Positions 4,031 to 11,330 of a stretch of 11,414 nt of DNA are shown here, piece after piece. This stretch comes from Clostridia bacterium. GTDB lineage: Bacteria; Bacillota; Clostridia; Oscillospirales; Acutalibacteraceae. A model generated the notes under the pieces. That model saw only the letters and a list, made by a program, of their open reading frames with translations, did not search any database and was not told the DNA's origin. A program made the translations under genes and the position numbers. Location of the stretch: assembly GCA_900767025.1 (NCBI GenBank), contig CAAFXS010000069.1, positions 1 to 11,414 on the forward strand, written 5' to 3'. Each line of letters starts with the position of its first letter. Within the stretch, counting starts at the first letter, position 1.

Positions 4031-5560
4031 TTACTTACTCAATCTTTCCACTTCTGCTTTTAGCGTTTCAATCTGCGGTTCAAGTTCTTTGATTTCTTTG
4101 TTCAAAGCAGCCTTACGAACAATGCCCTGTGCATCCATTCCTAAAGAGGCAAGTTCGGCTTTTTTGGCTTCAAGGTCGCTTTCCAGCTGGGAAAGAACGG
4201 TCTGTGTTTCGGCGAGATTCTTTGCTTTTTCATCAGCTTCGGCTTTTGCTTTAGCTTCGGCTTCTGCCTTTGCATTGGTCTCTGCGGCTTCCTTTTCTGC
4301 CTTTTTTAATTCATTAACAGAAACTGCATCCTTAATTGTCTTACCAACCTTAAATTCCCAGTTCTTGCAGTTCTTTTCTGCATTAAAGAATGCTGCACTG
4401 TCGCTTGAAGGGCTGATGAATTCTGCATGAGAGTCATCGGCAAATACTTTGTATGTGCCATCCTTACAAAGGAATTTTTCATGTTCACACTTGTCAAAGC
4501 CCATGTAGAAGAGGCGGAGATTTGAACATTCATTAAATGCAGCACCTAATGTTACCGTGTTTTTCTTTTCGTATTCATCAGAAGGAAGAACAAAGACGCG
4601 CTTTACTGATTTTGGGAAGTCTGAGCACCAGTAGTAATCCTTTGTTATTTCTTCAGGTGTATTTGTATAAAATTCATTAAGACAAATATCGTTATGAGGC
4701 ACTTTTTCCGTATCAGGCACTTTTACATGAAGTCCACACAGTAACTGCTTCGTGATATTTCCAATGGCAAGCACTGTATGAATTTCCGGCTGAACACTAT
4801 TGTCTATACCTTTGCCATCTTCTGTATGCCACCAGAATGTTTTATCTCCCTGAATTGCACCGATATATGCTTTTCCGTCAGCGGTCAAAAGGATTCCGTT
4901 AGCTGATGGAGATTTTTTTGTGTTCTTTCCTGCCTTATATTTACATCGATAGTAGCATGCGTCATCTGGTTTATAGTTTGGGTCATTATGGAGTGATGAA
5001 AATGAAGTATTTTTTACCCATGCATTTACATTCAAATCATAGGTAACTTCATATTTCCAATTGCCGGTATTCGGGTCTATCTGCATAAAGAATACATTTT
5101 CATCCGGAGGAAGTTCAAAGCCCACTGAATCCAGATAGCGTTTTACTTTCGGCAGAGTTTCGGTATATCGCTCCTGCGCTTTTGTAGTTTCGTTTGCCTT
5201 ATTGTCCGCAAAGTTCTTCTGCTTAGCTGCTTCTGCTTCGGCATCAAGATGTCCGTTCGTATAAAAAAAGAAAAACACAGTCATAATAATACCAATTCCA
5301 AAAAGAATCAGAGACAATTTTTGAGTTGGTGTCCAAAAAAACGGGAATGCAGCTACAAGTAGCGACAGAATGGCGAAAATACTTTTGCTTGCGAGTAAAG
5401 CAAGAAATGCTGTAATTGCCCACACAATTGCAGCCAGAATGGCAAATACCACATAACTTGTCTTCAATTCAATTCCGCCGATAACAGTCTTGCACGATGT
5501 AAGCATCATCACTGCAAGAACTAAACCAATAATACCAAGATACTTTTTCAAATTTTTCAT
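4031..5560 (-). CDS. Lipobox-bearing membrane protein with a C-terminal coiled coil
   Basis: I do not recognise this 509-aa family. The N-terminus (KKYLGIIGLVLAVMMLTSC) fits a lipoprotein signal with lipobox L20-T21-S22-C23. It is followed closely by about three further hydrophobic segments (about 34-57, 59-78, 82-101), which is unusual for a lipoprotein. Residues about 110-410 are a soluble domain rich in Trp, Tyr and Cys. Residues about 416-509 are an Ala/Glu/Lys-rich coiled coil. GGAGG (5567-5571) lies 6 bp before the ATG. A separate promoter (5584-5612) lies between it and the GIY-YIG gene, so it can be expressed apart from the operon upstream. An envelope-associated role is likely; the function is unknown. 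Confidence 0.75.
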   Translation of the reverse strand: MKNLKKYLGIIGLVLAVMMLTSCKTVIGGIELKTSYVVFAILAAIVWAITAFLALLASKSIFAILSLLVAAFPFFWTPTQKLSLILFGIGIIMTVFFFFYTNGHLDAEAEAAKQKNFADNKANETTKAQERYTETLPKVKRYLDSVGFELPPDENVFFMQIDPNTGNWKYEVTYDLNVNAWVKNTSFSSLHNDPNYKPDDACYYRCKYKAGKNTKKSPSANGILLTADGKAYIGAIQGDKTFWWHTEDGKGIDNSVQPEIHTVLAIGNITKQLLCGLHVKVPDTEKVPHNDICLNEFYTNTPEEITKDYYWCSDFPKSVKRVFVLPSDEYEKKNTVTLGAAFNECSNLRLFYMGFDKCEHEKFLCKDGTYKVFADDSHAEFISPSSDSAAFFNAEKNCKNWEFKVGKTIKDAVSVNELKKAEKEAAETNAKAEAEAKAKAEADEKAKNLAETQTVLSQLESDLEAKKAELASLGMDAQGIVRKAALNKEIKELEPQIETLKAEVERLSK

Positions 5561-5583
5561 TTAAATCCTCCAAAGATTTATCT

Positions 5584-5612
5584 TTTATATTTTTAGTGTT
5601 TCAATAATTCAA
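5584..5612 (-). promoter_or_regulatory. Promoter of the lipobox membrane protein gene
   Basis: On the minus strand TTGAAT (5612-5607), a 17-bp spacer and TATAAA (5589-5584). The predicted start near 5577 leaves a short leader before the ATG at 5560. Confidence 0.6.
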
Positions 5613-5641
5613 AACACATTTTTCCGTAATTTCAGACTATG

Positions 5642-6379
5642 TTACTTTATATAGCGGGTAGGGCTTGCAGCACCTTTTTTACGATAACTGTCAGGAATCC
5701 TTTTTCCAATAAAATTATTTAATTCTTCTGCAGCTATACCTTCAAAAAGTATGCGTTCAGAATCCGTACAAGCCAGCCATTGGTTAACCCTATAAACTCC
5801 TTTTATTACACCATTAAGCGAAGCAAATACGTATGAAACCGTATTTTTCTGAATTAGTTTTGGTGAAAGTTTCCATGCAGCTCTTACAGCTTCATAAATA
5901 TTTCCGTCATTTAAATCAACAACACCTTGTGTAATTTTTATAATTAAACTTCCCTTAAAGTTTGAAAGGTCAGCTTCTGCTGCTGAATAGCGGTCAATGA
6001 TTTGCTTAATATTTAAGGCTCCAAAATCGTTGCCATGTCCACCTACAGCATTTGCAAGTCCTGGATATGCATCAATTAATGCGGCTTCAACTTCGTAAGC
6101 TGTTTTTTCATTTGAAATTCCATGTCGATGAATTATCTGAATTACTTCCAGTCCTTCTGCGTGAATTGAACGGATACGTTCTTGTTTCAAAGACAATAGA
6201 GCTTCGTTTTGTTCCTGTTCTGTGAGTTTTAGAGTTTCTGCTACATGAGCAAAAACTCTATTACCTTTGCCTTTTCCAACATAAAACGTTTCGCCATTTC
6301 TTGGATCTACCAGTCTGTAAACATAATAGCCAAGCTCATCAATTACTTCTGATGAAAAGTTCGAATATTTTTCTGTCAT
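5642..6379 (-). CDS. GIY-YIG nuclease-domain protein (LEM-3-like type)
   Basis: This is a 245-aa protein. The GIY-YIG nuclease core lies at about 17-110. GYYVYRL (17-23) and FYVGKGKGNRVFAH (32-45) supply the two motif halves and the expected catalytic Arg (R41). A Glu in YEVEAALIDAY (about E98) fits the metal-binding residue, and N110 lies in the final conserved turn. The 'VGKGKGNRVFAH' form is that of the LEM-3-like branch. The C-terminal 120 residues resemble the extension common to bacterial members (GVYRVNQWLA..FEG..GKRIPDSYRKKGA). It should cleave DNA or RNA with one metal ion; the target is unknown. AGAGGA lies 8 bp before the ATG, 12 bp after the stop of the 44-aa gene, so the two are coupled. 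Confidence 0.85.
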   Translation of the reverse strand: MTEKYSNFSSEVIDELGYYVYRLVDPRNGETFYVGKGKGNRVFAHVAETLKLTEQEQNEALLSLKQERIRSIHAEGLEVIQIIHRHGISNEKTAYEVEAALIDAYPGLANAVGGHGNDFGALNIKQIIDRYSAAEADLSNFKGSLIIKITQGVVDLNDGNIYEAVRAAWKLSPKLIQKNTVSYVFASLNGVIKGVYRVNQWLACTDSERILFEGIAAEELNNFIGKRIPDSYRKKGAASPTRYIK

Positions 6380-6391
6380 TATACGTTCCTC

Positions 6392-6526
6392 TTACAGGCT
6401 CGCTCCGCATTCACCGCAGAAGGAACTACCTTCTTCTACTTCTTTTAAACTTGGTGTTCCAGATAATTTTTCTGCCGACTTTGAAACTTTATCTGCACAT
6501 TTGCCAACTGCTTCCCAAAATCCCAT
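6392..6526 (-). CDS. 44-aa half-zinc-ribbon protein
   Basis: It starts at ATG 6526 with GGAGG 6 bp upstream and reads MGFWEAVGKCADKVSKSAEK, then ends KEVEEGSSFCGECGASL. The tail copies the second half of the ribbons at the ends of its neighbours (compare ELEEGASFCSECGASV at the C-terminus of the SPFH protein), but the first CxxC is missing and only C10 could help bind metal. It may coordinate zinc as a dimer or with a partner, or be a relic of a longer ribbon protein. It sits between the PD-(D/E)XK gene (41 bp) and the GIY-YIG gene (12 bp) on the same strand. The good ribosome-binding site and operon position support expression. Confidence 0.65.
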   Translation of the reverse strand: MGFWEAVGKCADKVSKSAEKLSGTPSLKEVEEGSSFCGECGASL

Positions 6527-6567
6527 AATATAATCCTCCAAAAATTTTATTCTTACATTTATCCACA

Positions 6568-7647
6568 CTATGATGGATTACCTTCCTCAATTTTTTTCAT
6601 TGCAATTTCTATTTTTTTTCGCAAATCTTTAATTGTTGTATCTGCAGGTATTTTGGCATACTGGTATTTATAAATACCTTTACTGTATACGTTCAGTCTT
6701 CCATCTTTTTTGTGGTTTATTCGACCTTCTTCAAAAATTTCATTCAGTATGCTTTCAAAATATTCGGAAAGCTTTTCCTCACTTTGCTTTAGAACGGTTC
6801 TGTCTTGTGTTTCTGCAAAGATACAAAATTTTTCTCGTTGAATTTCTACTCCATAATCGATATTTGAATTATCTGGAATATAAGTCCATTTCAATATCGA
6901 TCCATTCATAAAATAAATATCAGACTTCCAGTCCTTACCGGCATTTATATTGAGAGTTTTTTGTACTGTAGATGCATACAATTTCTGATATACATCATGC
7001 AGACGTATTTCTTTGAGAGTATTCAAAACTTCTTTATCAACCAGATATGGACTATTTTCTTCTGAAGCACTGGTTACAACAAGACTTATAATTTTAAGCA
7101 ATGATTGGAGGAGTTTTTTATATGAACTTAAGAATTCATTTCTAAACTTTTGTTCATCACTTGTTAATGAAAACTGAGTTTTAGAAAGAGCCTTGCATAA
7201 ATCTTCGTATGCAACTGTCTGCCAATTTACTGGCCGATTTTTTTCAAAAACTCTTAATGAATCCTGTGGTGCAAAAAGAATAAACGTATAATTATCTTTT
7301 TTATTCTTCTTTCCCTGACATACAACTTCATAACGTTCCAGTTGTTTTTTATCCGGCAGGCTTTTGAATTTATTCTCAATAATTACAAAATGCTTATCCG
7401 CTTCATTATTTTTTTTATGACAGGTTACACATAAATCAAAATGATTTTTTTCTCTTTCTACTCTTTCTATTTCAAGTTCATCATTTATAAAGAGTTTTAC
7501 AATTGGCTGAATGCCTTTGTCATTATGATTTTCCAAAAGCCATCCAAGTACGTTGCTGTGAAACAACTCTTTATCTCCAAGAGAAAGTGTATAAACAAGA
7601 CTCTGCTTAAGAGAAATTACTGTGTTTTTTAATAAATCAGCCATCAT
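6568..7647 (-). CDS. PD-(D/E)XK nuclease-superfamily protein
   Basis: This 359-aa protein has a recognisable nuclease core at about 25-130: E28 in KELFHSNVLGWLL, D71 in HFDLCVTC, the E-x-K pair E91/K93 in HFVIIENKF, and Q102 in KQLERYEVVC. This order (Glu, Asp, ExK, Gln) is that of the PDDEXK_4-like group, often found in phage-defence and restriction neighbourhoods. The C-terminal half (about 200-359) is unrecognised and may recognise the target or partner. The start at 7647 is supported by GGAGGT (7654-7659). The stop of the upstream SPFH gene (7661-7659) overlaps that ribosome-binding site, so translation is coupled. The base composition is markedly more AT-rich than the SPFH gene. Confidence 0.8.
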   Translation of the reverse strand: MMADLLKNTVISLKQSLVYTLSLGDKELFHSNVLGWLLENHNDKGIQPIVKLFINDELEIERVEREKNHFDLCVTCHKKNNEADKHFVIIENKFKSLPDKKQLERYEVVCQGKKNKKDNYTFILFAPQDSLRVFEKNRPVNWQTVAYEDLCKALSKTQFSLTSDEQKFRNEFLSSYKKLLQSLLKIISLVVTSASEENSPYLVDKEVLNTLKEIRLHDVYQKLYASTVQKTLNINAGKDWKSDIYFMNGSILKWTYIPDNSNIDYGVEIQREKFCIFAETQDRTVLKQSEEKLSEYFESILNEIFEEGRINHKKDGRLNVYSKGIYKYQYAKIPADTTIKDLRKKIEIAMKKIEEGNPS

Positions 7648-7658
7648 TTAGTTACCTC

Positions 7659-9734
7659 CTACACACTGGCTCCACATTCACTGCAGAAGCTGGCTCCTTC
7701 TTCTAGTTCTGCACCGCAGGCAGGACAGAGATTTTGAGGCAGGTCTTTGCGGGATGGATTGTTGTTATTTACAGTCTGCTTTGCGGCCGGGGCAAAAATC
7801 TTTCCGGCGGCTCCGTAAGCAGCATTTGAAGTTGCGGTAATCACTTTTTCCATTCTGTCCTGATGTTCATTGGCATCTTTTCGGATGGCGTCGATTTCGG
7901 CATCTTTACGGGCATTCTGGGCACTGAACATGTTTTCCATCATCTTCATCATCTGGTTCATGGTTTCGGCCTGCTGTTTCTGCTGGTCTCCCATAAGGCG
8001 GGTGATTTCGTCCTTGTGTTCTTTCATAAGGGCAATCTGCTCGGCAGAGTTCTGGCTCTTGAACTTTTCGGCAAGGGCGGCAGCGGCTTCCGGTGTGATA
8101 TCCGGATTTGCGGCCATAATCTGTTCGGCACTCATATTCTGGAACATGCGGCGCATTTCTTCCTGATGCTTTTGCTCCATGTCGGTGAGGGTGATTTCGT
8201 GTGCGCGGGCAGCGTTTTCTTCTTCCATTTTGCGCTTATGCTCTGTGTCTTCGCGCTCCTGGCGGATTGCCTGTGCCTGTTTTAAGAGTTCCAGCTGGCT
8301 TTCCTGTTCTTCACGGTCAAGCTGTATTTCTGCACGGCGGCGTTCGTCTTCGTAAGCGGTCTGCATACGTTCGCGCTCTAAGGCGTTCTGAACTCGGCGG
8401 TTTCCTGTTTCTATTTCCCACTGCAGCTTCTGCTGGTCAAGCGCGATGTTGTTCTGCAAGGTGAGCATGGCAAGTGCCTGACCGTCAGTAAGGTTTTTAA
8501 GGTTCTTTCTCTGTTCGATATCGGCCTTAAGAGTGCTGATTTCTTCTTCGCGCAGAAGTCCGTTCTGTTCAAGCTTATTGAGGGCGGCATTTCCTTCGTC
8601 GGCATTCTGGGCTTCGCGGAGTTTTCGCTGCCAGAAAAGCATATCGGAGAACTTTGCCTTTTCGTCGGCAGTAAGCTCGTTCTGCTCGTCAATTTTATTC
8701 ATTGCGGCAGTAAAATCAGCCTGGGTCTGAGCGTCGTGCAAAAGCTGCTGATTTTTTTCATCGTTCAGGCGGTTCAAAAAGTCGTTTCTCTTGCTAAGCT
8801 CTACGAGTTCTTTTTCGCTGATGTAAAGCTCTTCGCGCATGCGGCGAAGCTCGTCAAGTTCTGTATTTGTGGCTGTAAGGCGGATGATGCGCTCAAGGCT
8901 GATGTAAGAATAGATGTCGCTTACGCTTGTTTTGAGCTGGCTCAAAAGTTCTTCGCGCAATTTTGTGTTTGAAGGAATTTCTTCAGCTTCTACTGTGCTC
9001 AACTTTTCTTCAAGAAGGGTGCGGACTGCTGTTTCAAGTGATGAAGAAAGCTTTTCTACGCTTACAAACTTCTGGTCTAAAAGCTGATTTTTATAGAACT
9101 GAATGATATTGCTGATTTTTGCTGTTACGTGGAGGGCAACGTCGCTTCTGAGTGCCTTTGTAGGAATGTCTTTTTCAACAAAGATAAGAGGGAACTCGCC
9201 TTCGCGCATAAGGATGATTGAAAGTGTTGTTGCTGACTGAAGGGCTGCGCGGGACTTTTCGCTGAAGAAGGCTGCTATGCGCAGGAAAAAGCGTTTTACC
9301 CCCTGAACTTCTGTTACTCCCAAATCTTTGAAAGGATATTTTCCGGCTCCAAGTTCTCCTGCAAGAACTCCGTCTGCAAAAAAGACTGCCTTTAAGCCGT
9401 CCTGAACTACAAAGCCCTGAACGTTGTTGTAGTGGGCAATGTCGGCCTCATCAATTTTAAGGGCAATCTGACCCGGAAGAATGTTCCAGTGGATAAAGCC
9501 TGAACTTACTGTAAGGTCATTTTCATCCTGGCCTTTACCTGCCTTTGCCGCTGCCTGTGAATCAGCTGAAACCGGAGTACCGCACTTACCGCAGAACTTT
9601 TTCCCCGGTGTAATCGGTGAACCGCATTTTGAGCAGACAAGGCCTTTTGCCTCTGTTACTGTCATTGGGTTACCACAGTGTCCGCAGAATTTCTTTCCTT
9701 CTGCAACTTCATTTCCACATTTAGAACAAATCAT
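7659..9734 (-). CDS. Zinc-ribbon / SPFH / coiled-coil protein
   Basis: This 691-aa protein starts at ATG 9734, chosen over an upstream ATG at 9761 because GAGAGG lies just before it and the first ribbon begins at residue 3. Two N-terminal ribbons (C3/C6/C17/C20 and C34/C37/C48/C51) are followed by an SPFH/band-7-like domain at about 80-290 (SGFIHWNILPGQIALKIDEA onward). A long Gln/Glu-rich coiled coil covers about 291-600, and a third ribbon closes the chain (C670/C673/C684/C687). SPFH proteins oligomerise into membrane-linked rings or scaffolds; the YdjI-like bacterial branch also carries terminal ribbons. No signal peptide is visible. It lies 13 bp after the peptidase stop and its own stop is inside the next gene's ribosome-binding site. 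Confidence 0.85.
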   Translation of the reverse strand: MICSKCGNEVAEGKKFCGHCGNPMTVTEAKGLVCSKCGSPITPGKKFCGKCGTPVSADSQAAAKAGKGQDENDLTVSSGFIHWNILPGQIALKIDEADIAHYNNVQGFVVQDGLKAVFFADGVLAGELGAGKYPFKDLGVTEVQGVKRFFLRIAAFFSEKSRAALQSATTLSIILMREGEFPLIFVEKDIPTKALRSDVALHVTAKISNIIQFYKNQLLDQKFVSVEKLSSSLETAVRTLLEEKLSTVEAEEIPSNTKLREELLSQLKTSVSDIYSYISLERIIRLTATNTELDELRRMREELYISEKELVELSKRNDFLNRLNDEKNQQLLHDAQTQADFTAAMNKIDEQNELTADEKAKFSDMLFWQRKLREAQNADEGNAALNKLEQNGLLREEEISTLKADIEQRKNLKNLTDGQALAMLTLQNNIALDQQKLQWEIETGNRRVQNALERERMQTAYEDERRRAEIQLDREEQESQLELLKQAQAIRQEREDTEHKRKMEEENAARAHEITLTDMEQKHQEEMRRMFQNMSAEQIMAANPDITPEAAAALAEKFKSQNSAEQIALMKEHKDEITRLMGDQQKQQAETMNQMMKMMENMFSAQNARKDAEIDAIRKDANEHQDRMEKVITATSNAAYGAAGKIFAPAAKQTVNNNNPSRKDLPQNLCPACGAELEEGASFCSECGASV

Positions 9735-9747
9735 ATTTTTTCCTCTC

Positions 9748-10725
9748 TTATTTACTTTCAAGTATATTTTTTACCTTTCCGTCTTTTTCAAACTTTACAG
9801 TTACCAGCTGGTCGCCGATAAGCCCCTGCTTTTTGAACACGGCTGAATAATTATTATCTTTGGAAGACTTGTAATACTTTGGTTTGATGCCCTTAAAGTC
9901 TTCGTATTTTGAATAAACCATTTCTTCAATTGCAGCTGCAATTTTTTCATTTACTGTTGTAAGTTCCATTTTTATAGCCCTCCTGATATTTGGAAGCGGA
10001 ATATGTACTCCTTTTGTAAAACTTTTTGAATTGTCTTTTGAAAAAAGCCCTTTTGAAGCAAGGGGCTCTCCTTTCATGCGGGCACTTGGGTCGCCGTATA
10101 GCGAAAATTCTGCCAGCGTTTTTATGCTTTCTTCTGAATCGTCCTGCATAAGGGCTTTTCTTGCCGCGCTAAGGCTTTCTCCAGCGCTCATGCCTTTTTT
10201 AAGGTTTTTAAGATGTTCTTCGGCAATTACGTCGGCGCAGCAGCCCTGCGGACAAGGAGTTCCAAAGGCAATGCGGGAAGAGCCAAGAAAAGAAATGCAC
10301 TTGCCCTTTAGTGCCGAAAGCAGAATTGAGTTTACGCTGCTTCTTCCTTCGTAAAAGGCTCCGTAACAGGCTTCTACCATCAGGAAATAGGGACTTGTTA
10401 CATAAGAAAGGGAATTGTGATCCATTGCAGTAGGATATTCGTTTCCAGTCTGACCGTACCAGAATTCTGTATTATTGCTTCCGTGAAGATTAAAAAGGAA
10501 AAGGTTTGTATTTTCTTCTATCAGATTTGTGATGGTTGTATTTTCGCAGGACGGGGAAGTAAAAACTTGTCTGTCTGAAATATTTTTGTAAATGTCAGCA
10601 GATTCTGCATGCCAGACCTGGGCACTAAGGGCAAAAGTTTTTGCCTCTTCCAGCTTGCCGCAGCCTGCTTCCAGGTTTTCAAAATATTTTTCCAGGTCTA
10701 TGCCGCTTTCTGGAAGGCGGCCCAC
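9748..10725 (-). CDS. Caspase-clan (C25/gingipain-like) peptidase, catalytic part after an in-frame TGA
   Basis: The frame is continuous with the ribbon-bearing part at 10756-11232, separated only by a TGA (10756-10758) and ten further codons; 10725 is the first possible start (GTG) and has no ribosome-binding site. It carries the clan CD dyad: His in FLFNLHGSNN (residue 81 of this part) and Cys in MVEACYGAFYEG (residue 120). Both are preceded by hydrophobic strands, as in C25 and other caspase-like folds. 'LAEFSLYGDPSARM' fits the usual end of a C25 domain. About 100 more residues form a basic C-terminal domain. Such proteases cut proteins to activate or kill. If the TGA is not read through, this part is probably not made. 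Confidence 0.75.
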   Translation of the reverse strand: MGRLPESGIDLEKYFENLEAGCGKLEEAKTFALSAQVWHAESADIYKNISDRQVFTSPSCENTTITNLIEENTNLFLFNLHGSNNTEFWYGQTGNEYPTAMDHNSLSYVTSPYFLMVEACYGAFYEGRSSVNSILLSALKGKCISFLGSSRIAFGTPCPQGCCADVIAEEHLKNLKKGMSAGESLSAARKALMQDDSEESIKTLAEFSLYGDPSARMKGEPLASKGLFSKDNSKSFTKGVHIPLPNIRRAIKMELTTVNEKIAAAIEEMVYSKYEDFKGIKPKYYKSSKDNNYSAVFKKQGLIGDQLVTVKFEKDGKVKNILESK

Positions 10726-10755
10726 TTTTAGGCAGTTATCAAAATCATATTCCTG

Positions 10756-10758
10756 TCA
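10756..10758 (-). other. In-frame TGA splitting the peptidase
   Basis: It falls between ..TASPFD and QEYDFDNC.. without any frame change. The next base is C (TGA-C), often a leaky context. The only nearby hairpin (GCCGC/GCGGC, about 36 nt downstream) does not resemble a bacterial SECIS. All other complete genes in the window end in TAA or TAG. Confidence 0.85.
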
Positions 10759-11232
10759 GTCAAAGGGTGAAGCCGTGTCCAGGGTAGAATAGGGCAGGTC
10801 GGAAGAAACGTCTGCATCAGATTCAAAATCACCAGCTTCGTTTTTCCATACAATTGACGGAATTATTTTTGAAGAGCCAATAATGAAAAGGTATTTTGGA
10901 TGATTCTTTTCTACAAGGGCTTTTATGATGGCAATGTGCTGGTCTACACTGCCGCAACCTGCTATGCTTTTAGAAGCGTCGCAAAGCTGGTAGCCGATTC
11001 CGCGATTTTGAGCAGTTTCAATAAATTTTTCAAGAATTACTGTAACTTCGTCTTCTGTTTTCTGTAAACTTTCAGCCAGAAGTGGAAGGTTTGTATATAA
11101 AATTCCTTCTTCAATAACAGCTTTACCCGATCTTACAGCAGCAGATTTATTTTCAGTAACTTTTGCACCACAATTTTCGCAAAAGAGCACTCCCTCAGAA
11201 AGAGAGGCTCCACAGTCTTCACAAAATGCCAT
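10756..11232 (-). CDS. Zinc-ribbon N-terminal part of the C25-like peptidase, ended by TGA
   Basis: This 158-aa segment begins with a zinc ribbon (C4/C7/C18/C21, MAFCEDCGASLSEG then FCENCGAKV). It continues with the N-terminal subdomain of a C25-like fold: EKNHPKYLFIIGSSKIIPS is the typical strand, followed by 'SSDLPYSTLD', which in C25 enzymes leads into a '..VGRLP' strand. Here that strand lies beyond the TGA (QEYDFDNCLKVGRLPES). The original gene was therefore one protein of about 494 aa, with the stop a point change (for example GGA or TGG to TGA). No strong ribosome-binding site precedes the ATG at 11232. It is the first gene of the minus-strand operon. Confidence 0.7.
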   Translation of the reverse strand: MAFCEDCGASLSEGVLFCENCGAKVTENKSAAVRSGKAVIEEGILYTNLPLLAESLQKTEDEVTVILEKFIETAQNRGIGYQLCDASKSIAGCGSVDQHIAIIKALVEKNHPKYLFIIGSSKIIPSIVWKNEAGDFESDADVSSDLPYSTLDTASPFD

Positions 11233-11274
11233 ACCATAATGATAACATCAGATTTTTCTGTTGTAATCAGTGAA

Positions 11275-11303
11275 AACTCACTTTATTTAAGTGAGTTAAC
11301 TCA
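11275..11303. repeat. Overlapping palindromes upstream of the operon
   Basis: AACTCACTT (11275-11283) pairs with AAGTGAGTT (11289-11297) across TATTT, and the right arm is also part of a second palindrome TGAGTTAACTCA (11292-11303). The pair lies 43 bp upstream of the peptidase start, where an operator or promoter-proximal structure would be expected. No clear -35/-10 pair was found for the operon. Confidence 0.6.
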
Positions 11304-11330
11304 ATGAAGTTTTGCAGGAGGTGAGGAGTA

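Noticed and set aside
7863..8730. Several overlapping plus-strand frames opposite the SPFH gene
   Set aside because: They arise from the biased codon use of the Glu/Gln-rich coiled coil on the other strand; none has a start signal or recognisable domain.
9735..9761. Upstream ATG at 9761 as start of the SPFH protein
   Set aside because: It would add nine residues overlapping the end of the peptidase gene and has no ribosome-binding site, whereas ATG 9734 has GAGAGG at good spacing and starts right at the zinc ribbon.
10715..10758. Selenocysteine insertion at the in-frame TGA
   Set aside because: The sequence right after the TGA forms no convincing stem with a GU-bearing apical loop, the only good hairpin starts about 36 nt away, and the position is not the catalytic cysteine of the peptidase.
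9748..11232. TGA read as a sense codon throughout (genetic code 4 or 25)
   Set aside because: The intact genes contain no internal TGA over more than 2,400 codons and use TGG for tryptophan and ordinary glycine codons, so TGA is not a regular sense codon here.
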